From: Coptodactyla brooksi
Taxonomy: Eukaryota; Arthropoda; Insecta; Coleoptera; Scarabaeidae
Assembly: GCA_033557675.1 (NCBI GenBank)
Contig: JAWQRM010000005.1
Coordinates: 1-49,941, forward strand
Length of the DNA stretch: 49,941 nucleotides
Direction of reading: 5' to 3'
Each line of letters opens with the position of its first letter. Position 1 is the first letter of the stretch. Under the pieces are notes generated by a model, which was not told the DNA's origin, searched no databases, and was given only the letters and a program-made list of their open reading frames with translations. Positions 1-11,159 of this stretch are shown here, in pieces. A program made the position numbers and the translations under genes.

Positions 1-1358
1 AAGCTAAACTAATCAATGAAATTGAACGGAATCCGCAATGTAAGAAGAAAGACGTCGCCTTAAAGTACTAAATCGATCATAGACTATTTTTAATAACGAA
101 AGTTTTGCTTGGGAAGGGAGGAGGGGGCGATTCCCGATAAGTCGAAGGTATTTAACCGGTCCCTTCGACCTCGAGTTATCGCGACTCGGCTGTACTTGAA
201 TTGAATAGTTTCGCAAAAAACGTTGCTCAAAAAACTTTAACTCAAAAACTGAAATTGTCAGAAGCGTTCCACTCCCATCAAATCATTCCACGCTCGAGCA
301 TTCCACACCGCAAAATATCATAAAAAGTTTAATCCATTCACAACGTTTTACACAGCAACATTATAAAAAATAAAAAAGATAGAATTTCGTTGAAAATATG
401 TTTACCGGCAATTATAAATACTTTCCCAAAACGTACCGATGAAAGTAATTAGCTTTCTTCTCTTTAGACTATCACATTTTCCAGCAATTGTGCACAGTTT
501 CCAACTCCCGAGTATAAAAACATTTTTAACAGAGTTCCAGAAGACTTGCTATGAGGACCTTACTCATCCACTTATGTAAACTATACCAGAAAAAAAGCAA
601 AATTGCCAAAAAGGACTCGTGTTTATTGACTATTAGAATCATACCAATGTTTAGCAAAGCGATAATAGCCTTGAATTTTGTAACCACATAATGGAAGAGA
701 CCTGCCCAATGTGAGAAAAACAATAAATAGTTTACAAAACCTTGACACAGCCAGTAAGCGGTTAGAAGGGTTGGCCCTGGTCCAGGTCATAAAGCATCGA
801 CCATTCCATGAGGATATAAATTTTAATTGAAATAAAGCCCATCAAGAATTGGTTGGAAGAGATCGTCAACAACGGACAATAATTGCACAGGGAACAGGAA
901 AAATCCGGTTGAAACCCAAAGTAGAAATGTGGACCATCCGAAATGTCACGAGGAAATGCCGTAAAGACGTTGTTCGTTTTTTTCCTTTACGTTAATAAAA
1001 CAGCTGTATATTTACACCAGCCTGCTCCCTAAATGTGTTTATTAAATTGCCTGTTATGGCTGTTATCAATTGTCTTTTACCTTTAATACCTAATCAAAAT
1101 ACATCCTACCAGGAACCTCACTGCCGGTAAATTTGATAATTTATAGAGAAACCAAACGATACAATTTATTACTTTCGTCAGCGCGTTTTGAAGAGAATTC
1201 ATAATTACTGGTAAGTGTGATAAAATGAAGACATACTTGTATGAGCAGAACTTATACCGGTGAATGTGCATAATTAACGGTGAATATGCATTGCACCAAA
1301 GTTTATTACATAATTAGTTTTACGTAATTACAACGTGACTTTTATTGTACAATTTTAG
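1..1358. other. Upstream region, possible Copia-type debris
   Basis: No convincing gene is visible here. Around 835-960 on the + strand, a short reading with a TIIAQGTGKIRLK-like segment resembles the stretch after the protease of Ty1/Copia polyproteins (an 'I-A-x-G-x-G-x-I' motif), but it is brief and broken. The N-terminal exon(s) of the caspase must lie here or outside the window. The exon at 1359 starts with two bases of a split codon, so an upstream exon exists, but I could not identify it. Confidence 0.3.
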
Positions 1359-1625
1359 AATTTGAATTTGAATATGCACAGTTTGTTGACAATGGAAAGG
1401 ATTATCTTGATACGCATGAATATGACAGATCAGAAAACGATCAAGGATTGGTGTTAATATTTAATCAAGTAAAGTTTGATGATGGGAACTTTGAACCAAG
1501 AATCGGCAGTGTGCATGACGCAAATAGCACGATAGCTACATTCAAGAAGTTAGGCTTCAATGTGAATGAAGATAACGTACATACTGATCTCGGCCGAGAG
1601 GAGATCATTGAGATTGCGTCCAATA
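1359..1625 (+). CDS. Caspase-family peptidase, first visible exon (large-subunit start)
   Basis: This exon begins the large (p20) subunit of a cysteine-aspartate peptidase (family C14). It follows a TTTTAG acceptor and ends at a GTAATA donor at 1626, which keeps the frame into the next exon. The reading contains GLVLIFNQVKF followed by PRIGSVHDAN, the usual caspase beta-strand 1 and then the R-x-G-x-x-x-D segment. The Arg of that segment normally helps hold the substrate Asp. A helix-type segment TFKKLGFNV follows. The upstream exon carrying the start codon was not found, so any prodomain is unknown. The Nak gene lies downstream on the same strand and is unrelated. Confidence 0.8.
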
Positions 1626-1679
1626 GTAATATGTAGTGTATTTAAGTTTAATTATAACTTAATAATATATTGATTTCAG

Positions 1680-1846
1680 GAAATTTGGAAGATTGCAAGA
1701 AATATAATTCATTAATTGTAATATTTATGTCCCATGGAAACTCCAAGAATATTCTATATCTCGGAAAGGGTCAAATAACTGTCGAAGAATTTGTGACAAC
1801 ACTATCTCAAGGTTTTGAAAACAAACCCAAGCTGTTTATTATTCAG
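1680..1846 (+). CDS. Caspase-family peptidase, exon with catalytic His
   Basis: The exon joins in frame from the donor at 1626 across a 54-base intron (1626-1679) and ends after a Gln codon at a GTAAAT donor. It carries SLIVIFMSHGNSKN, in which His-Gly is the catalytic histidine motif of caspases. KPKLFIIQ then forms the strand leading into the active-site pentapeptide, whose remaining residues are on the next exon. Choosing 1626 as donor gives the continuous reading EIASNRNLEDCKK, as expected in this family. Confidence 0.82.
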
Positions 1847-1901
1847 GTAAATGTAGCGTTGATTATAAGTGTGGCAAAATTTATAATTTAAATAAATATA
1901 G

Positions 1902-2010
1902 GCATGTAAATCATCAGAAGAGGATATGAATGCAAATGTGGAAGTGCAATTGACATTACCGATATACTCACTACCATCAGATCTGGTCATATATTACTCA
2001 ACTGTGGAAG
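1902..2010 (+). CDS. Caspase-family peptidase, exon with catalytic Cys
   Basis: After the Gln that ends the previous exon, this exon reads ACKSSEED, giving the active-site pentapeptide QACKS instead of the canonical QACRG. The catalytic Cys is present, but the last Gly is Ser. The exon continues through a short inter-subunit segment to LPSDLVIYYSTVEG, the strand that opens the small subunit. It ends with one base of a Gly codon at a GTGTGT donor. The linker is short compared with effector caspases that are cleaved between subunits. Whether the enzyme is active cannot be judged from sequence. Confidence 0.8.
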
Positions 2011-4426
2011 GTGTGTATGTAGCTACTATACAGATTTTGAACTTATTGACAACAATTGTGTGAATTGTAGTCAAAATTATAGGTCGATATGTGTAATCTT
2101 ATGACCGTATGACCTCGGCATTGTGAACATTTACATACAATCAAGTCATGCATCCTCCTATAATAAATTCTGTCATAGTAACGAGAAATATATGCTGCCA
2201 AGTCGCACGTATATTGAGACGGTCACAAACCATAGTGACAAGACAAGAGAATAAGGTTTGTTGCACTTCAAATTTGTTTATATGTTTCAACGTAAACAAA
2301 CAAGATCAAGGAATCGTTTCACTTACTCAGATAGCATCATCAGGAGGAATGGAGACTGGAATATCTGAGAAGATATCCAAGAAACAACTTTAAGAGCAAA
2401 AAAGAATCTTTTGAAACTAACTAGCAAATTGGCAAATTCGATCATGAAGGACTTTATACGCAGTTTTTAAATTATTCTCTTACTAATTCTTTTGTCAATT
2501 TCTTTGCTGGGCTAGTCCAACTGAAAATTCATAATAGAACCCTTTTCTAAACATTATTGGTTATTTTACTATTAACCAACAAAATTTCAAAGGTGAAATT
2601 TATCCAGGTAATAGAGCATAGAAGTAAAATACATATAATTTTTTAATAGTCAATATACTACTGCTGCACCCTAGTGTTAAAATGTAAAACTATTTGAGTG
2701 TTCAAATGAATTACGGTGAACAAATTTGGAAGATAAACATTCTTTGACGATTTGGCACTTTTAATTCATGAATTCTAAAGACCTCATATGAAGATTTAAT
2801 GTGCAAGTGGGTTAGAAAGCGGTATTTAAGTGAATTCTTTTTTTTTCAAAATCATTTTTGCATCGAACTCCGTTTGCTGCTATTTTTCCTTAGTTTTACT
2901 GTTTTTCGCCTATATATTTTAAATTAAGGATAATCGTCAAGTATTACTCTCATTATTACTATTGTCGATTTCGTTTTCCGATGCGTTTTTCTCAAGAACG
3001 ACTTTTTAAAAGTCATTAGGATAGCAGATTTCAACAGCGTAAGTTTTATAAAACTTACGTCATTTTTAAATAAAAAGTACCAAAGAATTATAAACAATTT
3101 CCAGAATGGCTGTTAAATAAATAGGCCACTGGATTTCCAGTCGCCTGTTTTAAACAGTTTTTGATACGTTCTCTCTTCTTCCTTTTGAAGCTTTGTTGTC
3201 TCTTGGAGGAATTATCGTCCTCCAGTGTCGTCTTAGCTTAGTAACTTCCACTGCTCTCTTTTCCACGTTGAATACGTTAGTGTACGGTTCGCAGTTTCTT
3301 TGATGAATTATCTATTCGGAGGATCCTGTGCAGTTTAACATTTTTACTAAGCCTGGAGTAAGGTTGGTCATAACGCTTGTAACGGATATTTATCTGCATT
3401 ACCTCGAGTTGGGGACAGCTTCGCTACTGATATTGGGTTGAAGTGTTGGCGACGTCCTTGCGATTTTTCGTCGGATTAATCTAGAGAGATTTTCATTTAC
3501 GTCTAACCGATTGCCAGCTGAAGGTGAGTGTTGAGGCGATTTTGTTTCCTTCGAGGGATCATTGCGAGTATTTTCCTACTAAGTGGTCGTTTTCTCTGTA
3601 TTGTTCTCATAGGTTTTTTTTCCTGACACCATTTTGTACGTGTGGGGGTGTTATTCAGTCATTTTGGTTGCGTACAGGAGCGCAATATGTGAAATTTGGT
3701 TCACATGCAAAACAATATTGTTTTTTTTTTCATTTATCAGAAGGGACCACTTAGCCTTATACTGATTGGAAGCGTGACGAGTACAGACGACTTTGTTTGC
3801 TTCCTAGTGTTCTCGTGTTGGGAGCGTCATCTGTTGACGAATCGTTGAGATTGAAAATATTATTTTTGAAAATTGACGAATTTTTTCTGCACTGATTTTT
3901 TTTATATAATATTATTGAATATATATTTGAATTTCAATACATGTTATTGTCGTTCTCTTGGAAGAAGATTTTTCTCTGTCCATCGAAGCGTTTCGTTATT
4001 AGGGTTTTTAGGATTTTTCGAGGACTACGAGTACAGAATACACTAAAACAATTTCGTTGCGCTCAATCTTTTCATCCCTTATAGGACCCACCCCGCCTTC
4101 ACTTGTAGCGGGACGGAGCGTGCTGTATTCTGTGCAGTCCGAGTGTCAACATTCTTCAAGGGAGAAAGTCCTGTGTTCGTGTTTGGATTTTGGTAGAGAT
4201 ACGGGCGTTTGAGTGTGAGACATGACATTATCAGCAAAATGTGCGTCGAGCACTAAATTTCCTGGTTTTGTTAAGCGGTAACCATTGACTAATTTTGCTA
4301 TAAAACCAAAGACTCCAAACTCATATTTGTTGCATTTCATAATCCAAAGCGTTTAAAAGTTATAAAGCAAAAAATCTTTTAACCACCCTTCTACAAATTG
4401 TAATAATTTGTCGTTGTTTACCGCAG
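2011..4426 (+). other. Caspase intron with repeat-derived DNA
   Basis: This long intron splits the caspase between its large and small subunits. It is AT-rich, and 2700-4140 looks like old mobile DNA without recognisable coding. Segments at 4021-4045 (GGACTACGAGTACAG) and 4116-4140 (CTGTATTCTGTGCAGTCC) are imperfect inverted copies of each other and could be termini of a small element. 4185-4325 resembles the hammerhead foldback repeat described elsewhere. A + strand open stretch at 2148-2393 has no recognisable homology, and I do not call it a gene. Confidence 0.5.
4185..4325 (+). repeat. Degenerate copy of the hammerhead foldback repeat
   Basis: The segment keeps ATGTGCGTCGAGCA, equivalent to the stem III and cleavage region of the family. 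It is followed by diverged matches to the 3' body, ending AAACCAAAGACTCCAAACTC against AAGCCAAAGGTTCCAAACCC in good copies. The CUGAUGA box is not intact. It would be the oldest copy in the window. Confidence 0.45.
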
Positions 4427-4731
4427 GTAAAGTGTCTATCAGACATACAACGAGGGGTACATGGGTAATTGAAGAATTGTGCAGAAACTTTCTAATGTAT
4501 GGTCGAAAAGAGGACGTCATAAGCTTGTTGCAAAGAACCACAAAATGTATTTCTGTACTGGAAACAACAGTGGAAGGAAAACCGTACAAGCAAATGCCGG
4601 TAATGGTATCGACGCTACAAAAAAAATTTTACTTGACTGCAAATAGATTTCGAAAAAATATTCACCGTGTCACTCAGGACGTCGGTAACGTTTCCGTCAA
4701 GCTAAATCTGTTACTCCAAAAACATTCGTAG
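4427..4731 (+). CDS. Caspase-family peptidase, small-subunit exon with stop
   Basis: This is the last exon of the caspase, starting after an ACCGCAG acceptor and ending at TAG. It encodes the p10 small subunit. VSIRHTTRGTWVIEELC matches the family pattern 'S-W-R-x(n)-G-S-W-x-I-x-x-L-C'. The Arg lining the S1 pocket is present, but the Trp usually before it is Ile. Later, MPVMVSTLQKKFYL matches the closing strand 'P-x-x-x-S-T-L-x-K-x-x-x-F'. About 30 basic and hydrophobic residues follow, longer than many effector caspases. The phase (one base plus two) fits the donor at 2011 exactly. Confidence 0.82.
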
Positions 4732-5839
4732 AACAAGAAAAGTGTAATGAAAATATTGTACTTATATGAAACGTATTTGTTAAAAAAACTCCTTATTTGC
4801 CACTTTTGGTTTTGTTTGTTTATTTCTTTGTTAACAAAAGCTATTAATACAGTCACTATAACATAGAATCCCAAAAATGTTGCGGAATGGTAATAAATAT
4901 GACATTAATAAATATGACATAAAATGGAGAAAAACTTATTTGAGAAAACGTAGATCTGCGGATTAATAATTGCGTATTTTTTATGATGCGAATTTAGCGT
5001 GTATTAAATAAAAACCAGCTATTTACAAAAACTGCTAAAAATTGTCGTCATTATGGTCAATTAGACAAATTTGTGCATCTTAGTAGTAATTCCTGAATTT
5101 TTAATAATTTTTAATAATATTTTTAATTTCTTGTTGATTTCTTATAATGCCACTTACTATATTCTGAGACGAAATTTTTCTGGTTTGCGGTTTCATTTCA
5201 GTACAAAATTTATTTTATATGATAAATAAGATCAGACGAACACGTTAGCCTTTATTAAATTATTTTGATATGCTTTTTTGTTGCTGCCAAATGATTTTAA
5301 TGCGAATATAATAAAGTATGTGTTGGAATAAGGAATAAGTAATGTTAATAAGTGTCTACAGTGGGACATGTCGACAGCTGTGGAGGAGCATTTACGCCAA
5401 TTGTTGCCGAAAGAACCATAAAAACATTATAAAAGTACCTAGCATGTCGTTCAATGATTTTTCAATTATTAGTATCGTCAGATTTAGTGTATGTGGTACA
5501 TTGAAAAGTAGGTACATTTGAAACAGCTGAAAAAATTGCAACTACAACAACTCACAAAGATGACAAAAATTTGGAACGGAAAAACGAAAACGACAAAGGT
5601 TTGGAAAATGAAGAAGACTAAGTAACTATATAGTTATGTTTCTTCACTAACTTTTTAATGTAAAAACACTTCATTGCAATTTTACTATTTATTAAGCTCT
5701 TTTAGGGAATTATTAATTAGCCTCTAACTAGCGCAAAGCCAACATTAGAAGTGTCCGTCGCTACATGTGGCATCCCAGGGATATGTTCGCGTGTTCATGT
5801 ATCAGCAAAAGCGGATTCCCGTACAGTCCCGTAACACCT
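4732..5839. other. Intergenic AT-rich DNA
   Basis: No gene or clear repeat is recognised. The 3' untranslated region of the caspase probably occupies the first few hundred bases, which include AATAAA-like signals near 4890-4910. 5700-5840 probably contains the downstream flank of the env fragment that follows on the minus strand. Confidence 0.4.
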
Positions 5840-7483
5840 TCCCCCTTAAGATTATTGGATGGCCACGTCCAAGTCCGTTTCGGCAAGAGATTTTAGGGCT
5901 GCTCTGGACATCATTACGACGATCTTCTTCTTGCATAGAAGTATCTTAACACTGCTATTGTACCTTATAAAACAAGAAAATACGCAAACAAAGCTTAATA
6001 CAAGTACGAATGTCAAGAAGTAGTGGGCCAGGTGTACAATGGGATGTAAAGTCGTAATCATGTTGTAATTTGAAAGCCTCTTGCTTCAAATTTTGGACAT
6101 CTTGCAGATGTTGAGGACGGAGTCAAATTCCAAATTGCGGGACTGGAATCGCACTGTTGTTTTTAGGGTTCTGCCTCTTGTCAACTTAAAACGTTCGTCC
6201 CTACAATTAGATAGTTGGTGACGTTTTCATTGCAATTTTCGATGACGTTTTCGTAAGTACTGGAAATGGGAAGTATACTTCGCTTTTCAAGTTAGGTGAA
6301 GGTCCGAAAATGGTCACTTGACTGAGTAAATTGACAGGTTGTGAGGTTTGCAGCTTGCACTGGGAATATCGATCGACTTCTGGACAAATTATCTCGGTCA
6401 TTAGCTGGGAGTATCTATCCGTCCATTCTTCGGTCTTGTTCCTGAGATGGAACCTGGATGATGGCAAAAGGATTTGGCCACTTCCTTCTTTGGCCACTTC
6501 TCGTTGGGTACTGGATAAACGTGGGAGTACTCAAAGGATTCCGTCTTAAGGATAGGCATTTTGATTATCATGACGACAGCCTTATTTATAAGCATTAGAG
6601 TCGCTTTGGCGTGTTGAATAATTTCGAACAATTGAGTGTTATCTAAATGTATTAAGTTCTGCGTTGGGAAATTTAGAATGAGGTATTCATAGGTAGATCC
6701 TTTCAGTTCCTCTGGTGTTATGATTTCTAAATTTTGAATGTCCCTTATTGCTATACTTATGGTTCGTTCGATAACTTGAACCTGTCGATTAAGTCGTTCG
6801 GTATGGTAAATTTCGGATAGTAAGATTTGTCGCTACTCAGAGGTTTCAGATATTTCCTGCATTGTATTTATAGTTTTGTTTAGATTTGAATTCATGATGT
6901 TTAAATCTTTTGATTTTCGAAAAGCGTTTTTAGGTTTGTATTTATGTTTAATAAATCGTCCTCGTGTAAATTTTCGGTAATGAAACGAACAGCCTTGCCC
7001 AGGACGCTTATTAGAGCTCGTATAACTTAACTTTTCCAAAGAGCTTTTTGTCTCTCTAATCCCTTACAACCATTGATTCATTAAATTTTGCACAAGAACA
7101 TTATTTATCACTTTAAAATTTTGAGTCAGAATACTTTTAGTCAATTTTAGCTGAAAGTTAGTGTTGTTGTCAATTATGTGCTTTAAGCTAATTTCGACAT
7201 GAGTTAAGTTTATAAAGAAATAAAATTTATGATAATGGTCTATTAATTTGATCTTTCCTAGTACTTCTTGGCATTTGTTAACTTTGTGTAGAATATTTTG
7301 TACTTTATTTAACTTTTTCTTGTAAATTTCTTCAATGAATGAAATCAGCTGATTATTACGCTTATTATTGTAATGTTCACAAATCGTCATGTTTAAGTCA
7401 ATTTCAATTTCATTTTCGCAAGGGCCGCGGGATTCCTTCATGGTGTTGTAATTTTTACAAATAGGAGTACACTTTACACACAT
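5840..7483 (-). pseudogene. Decayed errantivirus-type env (Ty3/Gypsy)
   Basis: Read on the minus strand, several broken frames resemble the envelope-like fusion protein of insect errantiviruses, which are env-carrying Ty3/Gypsy elements. The best part is 6400-6830. It has a leucine-rich helical stretch, then FEIIQHAKATLMLINKAVV, then a PILKTESF segment ending near YPVPN, all typical of the C-terminal ectodomain. A hydrophobic segment near 5950-6050 could be the transmembrane anchor. Upstream, 7064-7483 is Cys- and Lys-rich and its relation is uncertain. Frame changes and stops show it is dead. No gag or pol is visible next to it, so this is an isolated fragment. Confidence 0.6.
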
Positions 7484-7659
7484 TTAAGAAATTGGACGTG
7501 AACGCTAATAAATAATAAACAAAAGCAACGATGGTGGGTACAAGGAATACGAAGCACAATAGAATACTGTCTGTGACTATAAATAATATGGGAGATATGA
7601 AATACGAAATATGCATTAGAATAGTAAACACAGAATTTCTTAACTCAATAAAGAATATG

Positions 7660-7830
7660 AAAGAAAGAAATACCAGAAAAGCTGAAGGGGAAGTGGCGAA
7701 GAAAGTTGAAAGTAAATCATGGGCATTAACTGAGATCCAGAGAAAGCAACTCTGCAGCATTGAAATGAGGTTTTTACGAAAAATAAAGGGAAGAACGATA
7801 ATACACTCCTATTTGCAAATATCTAGGGAT
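7660..7830 (+). pseudogene. LINE reverse transcriptase C-terminal fragment
   Basis: The reading contains SWALTEIQRKQLCSIEMRF followed by LRKIKGRT. This is the region after the reverse transcriptase domain in RTE/CR1-type non-LTR retrotransposons (pattern 'W-x-L-x-x-x-x-x-x-K-L-x-x-x-E-M-R-x-L-R-x-I-x-G'). The open frame runs from 7531 to 7935, but the rest is unrecognised. It is a short orphan fragment. Confidence 0.5.
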
Positions 7831-8364
7831 ACTTCAAAATATCCAAATAATGCAATACTATTTACAAAAAGTTCTGTTATCATTATGCTACATTCTTTTG
7901 CAAACAAAGATATTTACAGCCGTATTTATTTATAAGGCAGCAAATCTGTAAAATTCTTAATTAGAAAGTAGTGCAAGAAGCACTGAATGTTGCGGAAAGT
8001 TGTACCAAAGAAACTATGAATTATTTTTTGACCTTATATTTTACCGATTGATTAACAAACTTTATTTCAATCTTTCATACCTATGAAGAATTATTGGAAA
8101 CTGTCAGAATTACTGGTTAATGTAATTACTAGAAAAGGTAAAATCCAAACACATCCCGCACAGGAAAGGCATCTTTGTGGATTAAAAAGATATTCCATTA
8201 TATGATCTCCAAAGATTTTATTCCAGAAGAATTTCTTCTCTATATAAACAAAAAGATCTTAACAAAAACCAATTCACTAGTAGAGCGAGAACTGGTGAAC
8301 ATTTTGGGAAAGTATTTGATGCTCCGAGAAATTTTGTGTAACAGTTCTTTTGTAATGTACGAAA

Positions 8365-8504
8365 GTAGCCAACCCTTGAATTTTTAACTTTATTTTAATT
8401 TTAACTTTTTTATAATAACTTCACGCTAGCTATGAGCCAGGCGTGTTTTTACGAAAGCCTCTCACACCTGTCAATAAAGAAGTTAAAAATTTAAGGGTTA
8501 CTAC
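8365..8504. repeat. Foldback (MITE-like) repeat
   Basis: AACCCTTGAATTTTTAACTT on the left is mirrored by AAGTTAAAAATTTAAGGGTT on the right, about 85 bases apart. This gives arms of about 27 bases. The unit could be a small non-autonomous transposon. There is no coding. Confidence 0.55.
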
Positions 8505-9841
8505 CTTCCACGACTCGGCGGCCAGGTCTTAGATTTTGCATTCACACATTAAAAAAGAAGTATTACACAAAATTTTGCGGAGCATCAAATACCCCCCCAA
8601 AAATGTTCACCAGCTATCGCTCTACAGCATGGATGAAGTGGTAGTAGATTATCAACCGAATCTATAACGGATGGATCGTACGGCAAAGAAAGCAAGCTAA
8701 ATATTGCTCTATTTAGTGCCCAATAAAATATTTGATTAATATACACACTTCTTGGAATTATAATCACTTATAATTCCAAGTCTTGTCGTTTCTCTGGATT
8801 AAAAGTCTCAAACGGGATCAGAAGAACTCGTGTCTTAGCGATTCACGCTTTGTAATAGGTTCAAATTCAGACAAACGTGTTATATCTTAGTTACATTTAA
8901 TATAGATACTAAACTTCAGAAATTGAGTTTCCTTTCTTGATTTTTATACCACAAGTGATCTTAAAAGCTAAGGTAATTGAACAGTAAGTATAGATTTCTG
9001 CACGTGAGGCAGAACCCCTATAAAAGGGAGTCTATCCCGCCTCTTGGCTATTCTCTCACGGCATAATATCGCCCTAAAGTACAGCCATCCTACAAAAACT
9101 TCATTTTGAAAGGGGAGCTGGGTACACTAACAAACATCGTACTGATAAGTTTCTGTTATAGATTAGTCATTGTGACAGGTAAGGAAAGGCATGACATCTA
9201 TTTACTGTCCGAACATCAACTGATATCATCACTGCTTTAAGCTTTCCTATCATCTCTGCCAATTTTTATATAATACATGCAATGTATTTATTTAGGAAAA
9301 AATAAACTGTTGAAAGTGGTCTTTTAAAAATTGTTTTTCTTTCTTTATTACAGAATAGCATAATGTATTTAAGGTAAGAGTATAGTAAGGTAAGATTCTT
9401 CATTTGATATTTTTTTTTATATGTGATTCTTCATTTTTTGATCCGATAAGTGCTAATTTTCTCTTTAGAAAAATTAAAGAAAAAAATTAGTATGCGCAAA
9501 AAAACCAAAATTGGGAAATCAATCTGTGAGATGGAAGAAGAATAAGAACAAACCATAACCATTGTTTCTATAATGACTCTAATATTATGCAATACATCTA
9601 TCAAGAGAGCAAAAATAAACACGACCAAGGACGGCTATGATTTGACAATTTTTGATTTCTAATTAGAAATGTCATACTTCAGAATAGGATCCAAAAACGA
9701 AAATGGTGAGTGAACGTAGTCAAATCAAGATACTACTGAGCAGTTATTATAATTTTTCAGCCGCCCATGACCCTATTTAATTTTACTCTTCCGGTACCTT
9801 TAATTTTATACTTTTATAGACCATGCACAACTAGAAGTACC
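8505..9841. other. Non-coding AT-rich DNA with a hairpin and a TATA-like box
   Basis: No gene is seen. 8751-8780 is a perfect hairpin with a 13-base stem and 4-base loop (CTTGGAATTATAA and its complement). At 9017-9028 a textbook TATA-like box CCTATAAAAGGG sits between GAGGC and GCCTC, in a locally more GC-rich patch. This could be the U3/R part of a lost LTR or a promoter, but no coding sequence follows it. Confidence 0.4.
9017..9028 (+). promoter_or_regulatory. TATA-box-like sequence
   Basis: CCTATAAAAGGG is a strong match to a core TATA element and is symmetrically flanked by GAGGC and GCCTC. There is no downstream gene on either strand, so its role, if any, is probably from a former LTR. 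Confidence 0.25.
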
Positions 9842-10041
9842 TTTGTAGAGAGGATGCTCGACGCACGTTTAACTAACCAAGTTAGCATCATCAGGAACGA
9901 TGAAAGACCAGTCTTCCATCGCTCCTGAAGATGCTAACTTGGTTGGTGAAACGTGCGTCGAGCATCCTCTCTACAAATTTTGGCGTAGTGGTGACTTCGT
10001 TTTACTTGGTTACAAAGTCAAAGGTTCCAAACCCTCAACTT
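9842..10041 (+). repeat. Hammerhead-bearing foldback repeat, copy A
   Basis: This is a 200 bp inverted-repeat element flanked by near-identical 10 bp copies of TAGAAGTACC and TAGAAGTCCC (9832-9841 and 10042-10051), a probable target-site duplication. The right arm (9921-9963, + strand) folds as a type I hammerhead. Its helix I strands are GCTC and GAGC, the core is CTGAAGA, one extra T follows, stem II is GCTAAC/GTTGGT, then GAA, the stem III hairpin ACG-TG-CGT, and the cleavage site C9959. The left arm carries the same motif on the minus strand, with the G of the GAA box changed. After the ribozyme, a conserved tail ends GGTTCCAAACCCTCAACTTT. Confidence 0.75.
9921..9963 (+). ncRNA. Hammerhead ribozyme (type I), right arm of copy A
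   Basis: Every core position of a hammerhead is present: CUGANGA (as CTGAAGA), GAA, the A-U pair closing stem III, and GUC at the scissile site. An extra U sits between the CUGANGA box and stem II. A comparable extra nucleotide is known in the plus-strand hammerhead of chrysanthemum chlorotic mottle viroid. Stem III has only three pairs and a two-base loop, as in the minimal hammerheads of Penelope-like elements, which may need a dimer to cleave. Activity is inferred, not shown. Confidence 0.7.
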
Positions 10042-10051
10042 TAGAAGTCCC

Positions 10052-11159
10052 TTGTTAAATGAATGTAGGCAACCAATTACTCAAGTCGTAATTTATATGT
10101 ATACTTTTATGTTGACCCTGGTATATTTAGTTAAGAACTGGAACAGATGACGTGCAACGTCTGCTTGAATGCCACGAGTATAGCATTCTGGTTAATCGCC
10201 TGTAGTAGTGACGTCACATTTTGTTTCGTATGCAATAAAATTATTAGACTATCACGACTAGAGGCCTCATTATGCGCAACATAAAAAGCTTGAAATATGC
10301 GTGCAAATACGCACGAAATATGCTAAAAATATGCATGGAAATTAATGAAGTGTTAAAATATGCAGCATTAAGTAATAAAAAAGATTCAAGAAATATTTTT
10401 ATAATACACACATTCACATATCTAGTGATCATAAAATGATTTGTCTTTTTAGGATCTTTGCAGGCTACTAAAGAGGAAGAAAAAGGCTCCAGTTTTAATG
10501 TACCGACAATTAAATTCTCAATATAACAATCACAACTATCGGGTATGATAACGGTAGTTTCGTCAGCTGAAATCCAAGCAATGCTATCTCTCAGTTAATT
10601 GCGTATTTCTATCAGAACATAGCTAAATTGTTGATATGCAATTTTTACACCATATTAATTCGTCAGGTATCTTTTGAGTCAAACAATATTTTCGTAGAGA
10701 ATCTTTGAAGGTAGGATATGTGAATTTGTGAAGAGTAATATTACTTGTAAGCAATGCTTCACATAAATTCATGCTAAACTCGTTTTATTGTTTGCATTTG
10801 GATGTGGAATCACTGCTACTTGCCGCTCTTGTAAGTTGTCGTTGGCCTTTCTTTCAACTTAAGATTTCATTCTTTCTCTATCCTACCTACCTAAAATTAC
10901 CTAACAATAAAATAAACAGTGATGTAAATAACGTAGTTAGAACATGAAATGATAAATGAAGAGATAACTGACAAACCGAAATCAAAACTCAAGTAATACC
11001 TACAGTTTGGAAAAGAACTACATTACAGAACTAGTGATTGTCTTCAACCCGTCTGAAAGCGAGAAATGGAGAGCGAGATGAAGAGTTACCAGCACCCTTT
11101 GCTTATATTTCAAGACATTTTCCTGGAAGTATTTTTAATGAATTAGCTGAGAAGACAAA
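10052..11159. other. Non-coding AT-rich DNA
   Basis: I see no gene, RNA gene or well-bounded repeat in this stretch. Reading frames on both strands are short and low complexity. Confidence 0.4.

Noticed and set aside
2148..2393. Open + strand stretch inside the caspase intron, possibly an alternative exon.
   Set aside because: The reading has no caspase motif, and the flanking exons already join in phase.
7531..7935. A host gene of 134 codons on the + strand.
   Set aside because: The only recognisable part is a LINE reverse transcriptase tail.
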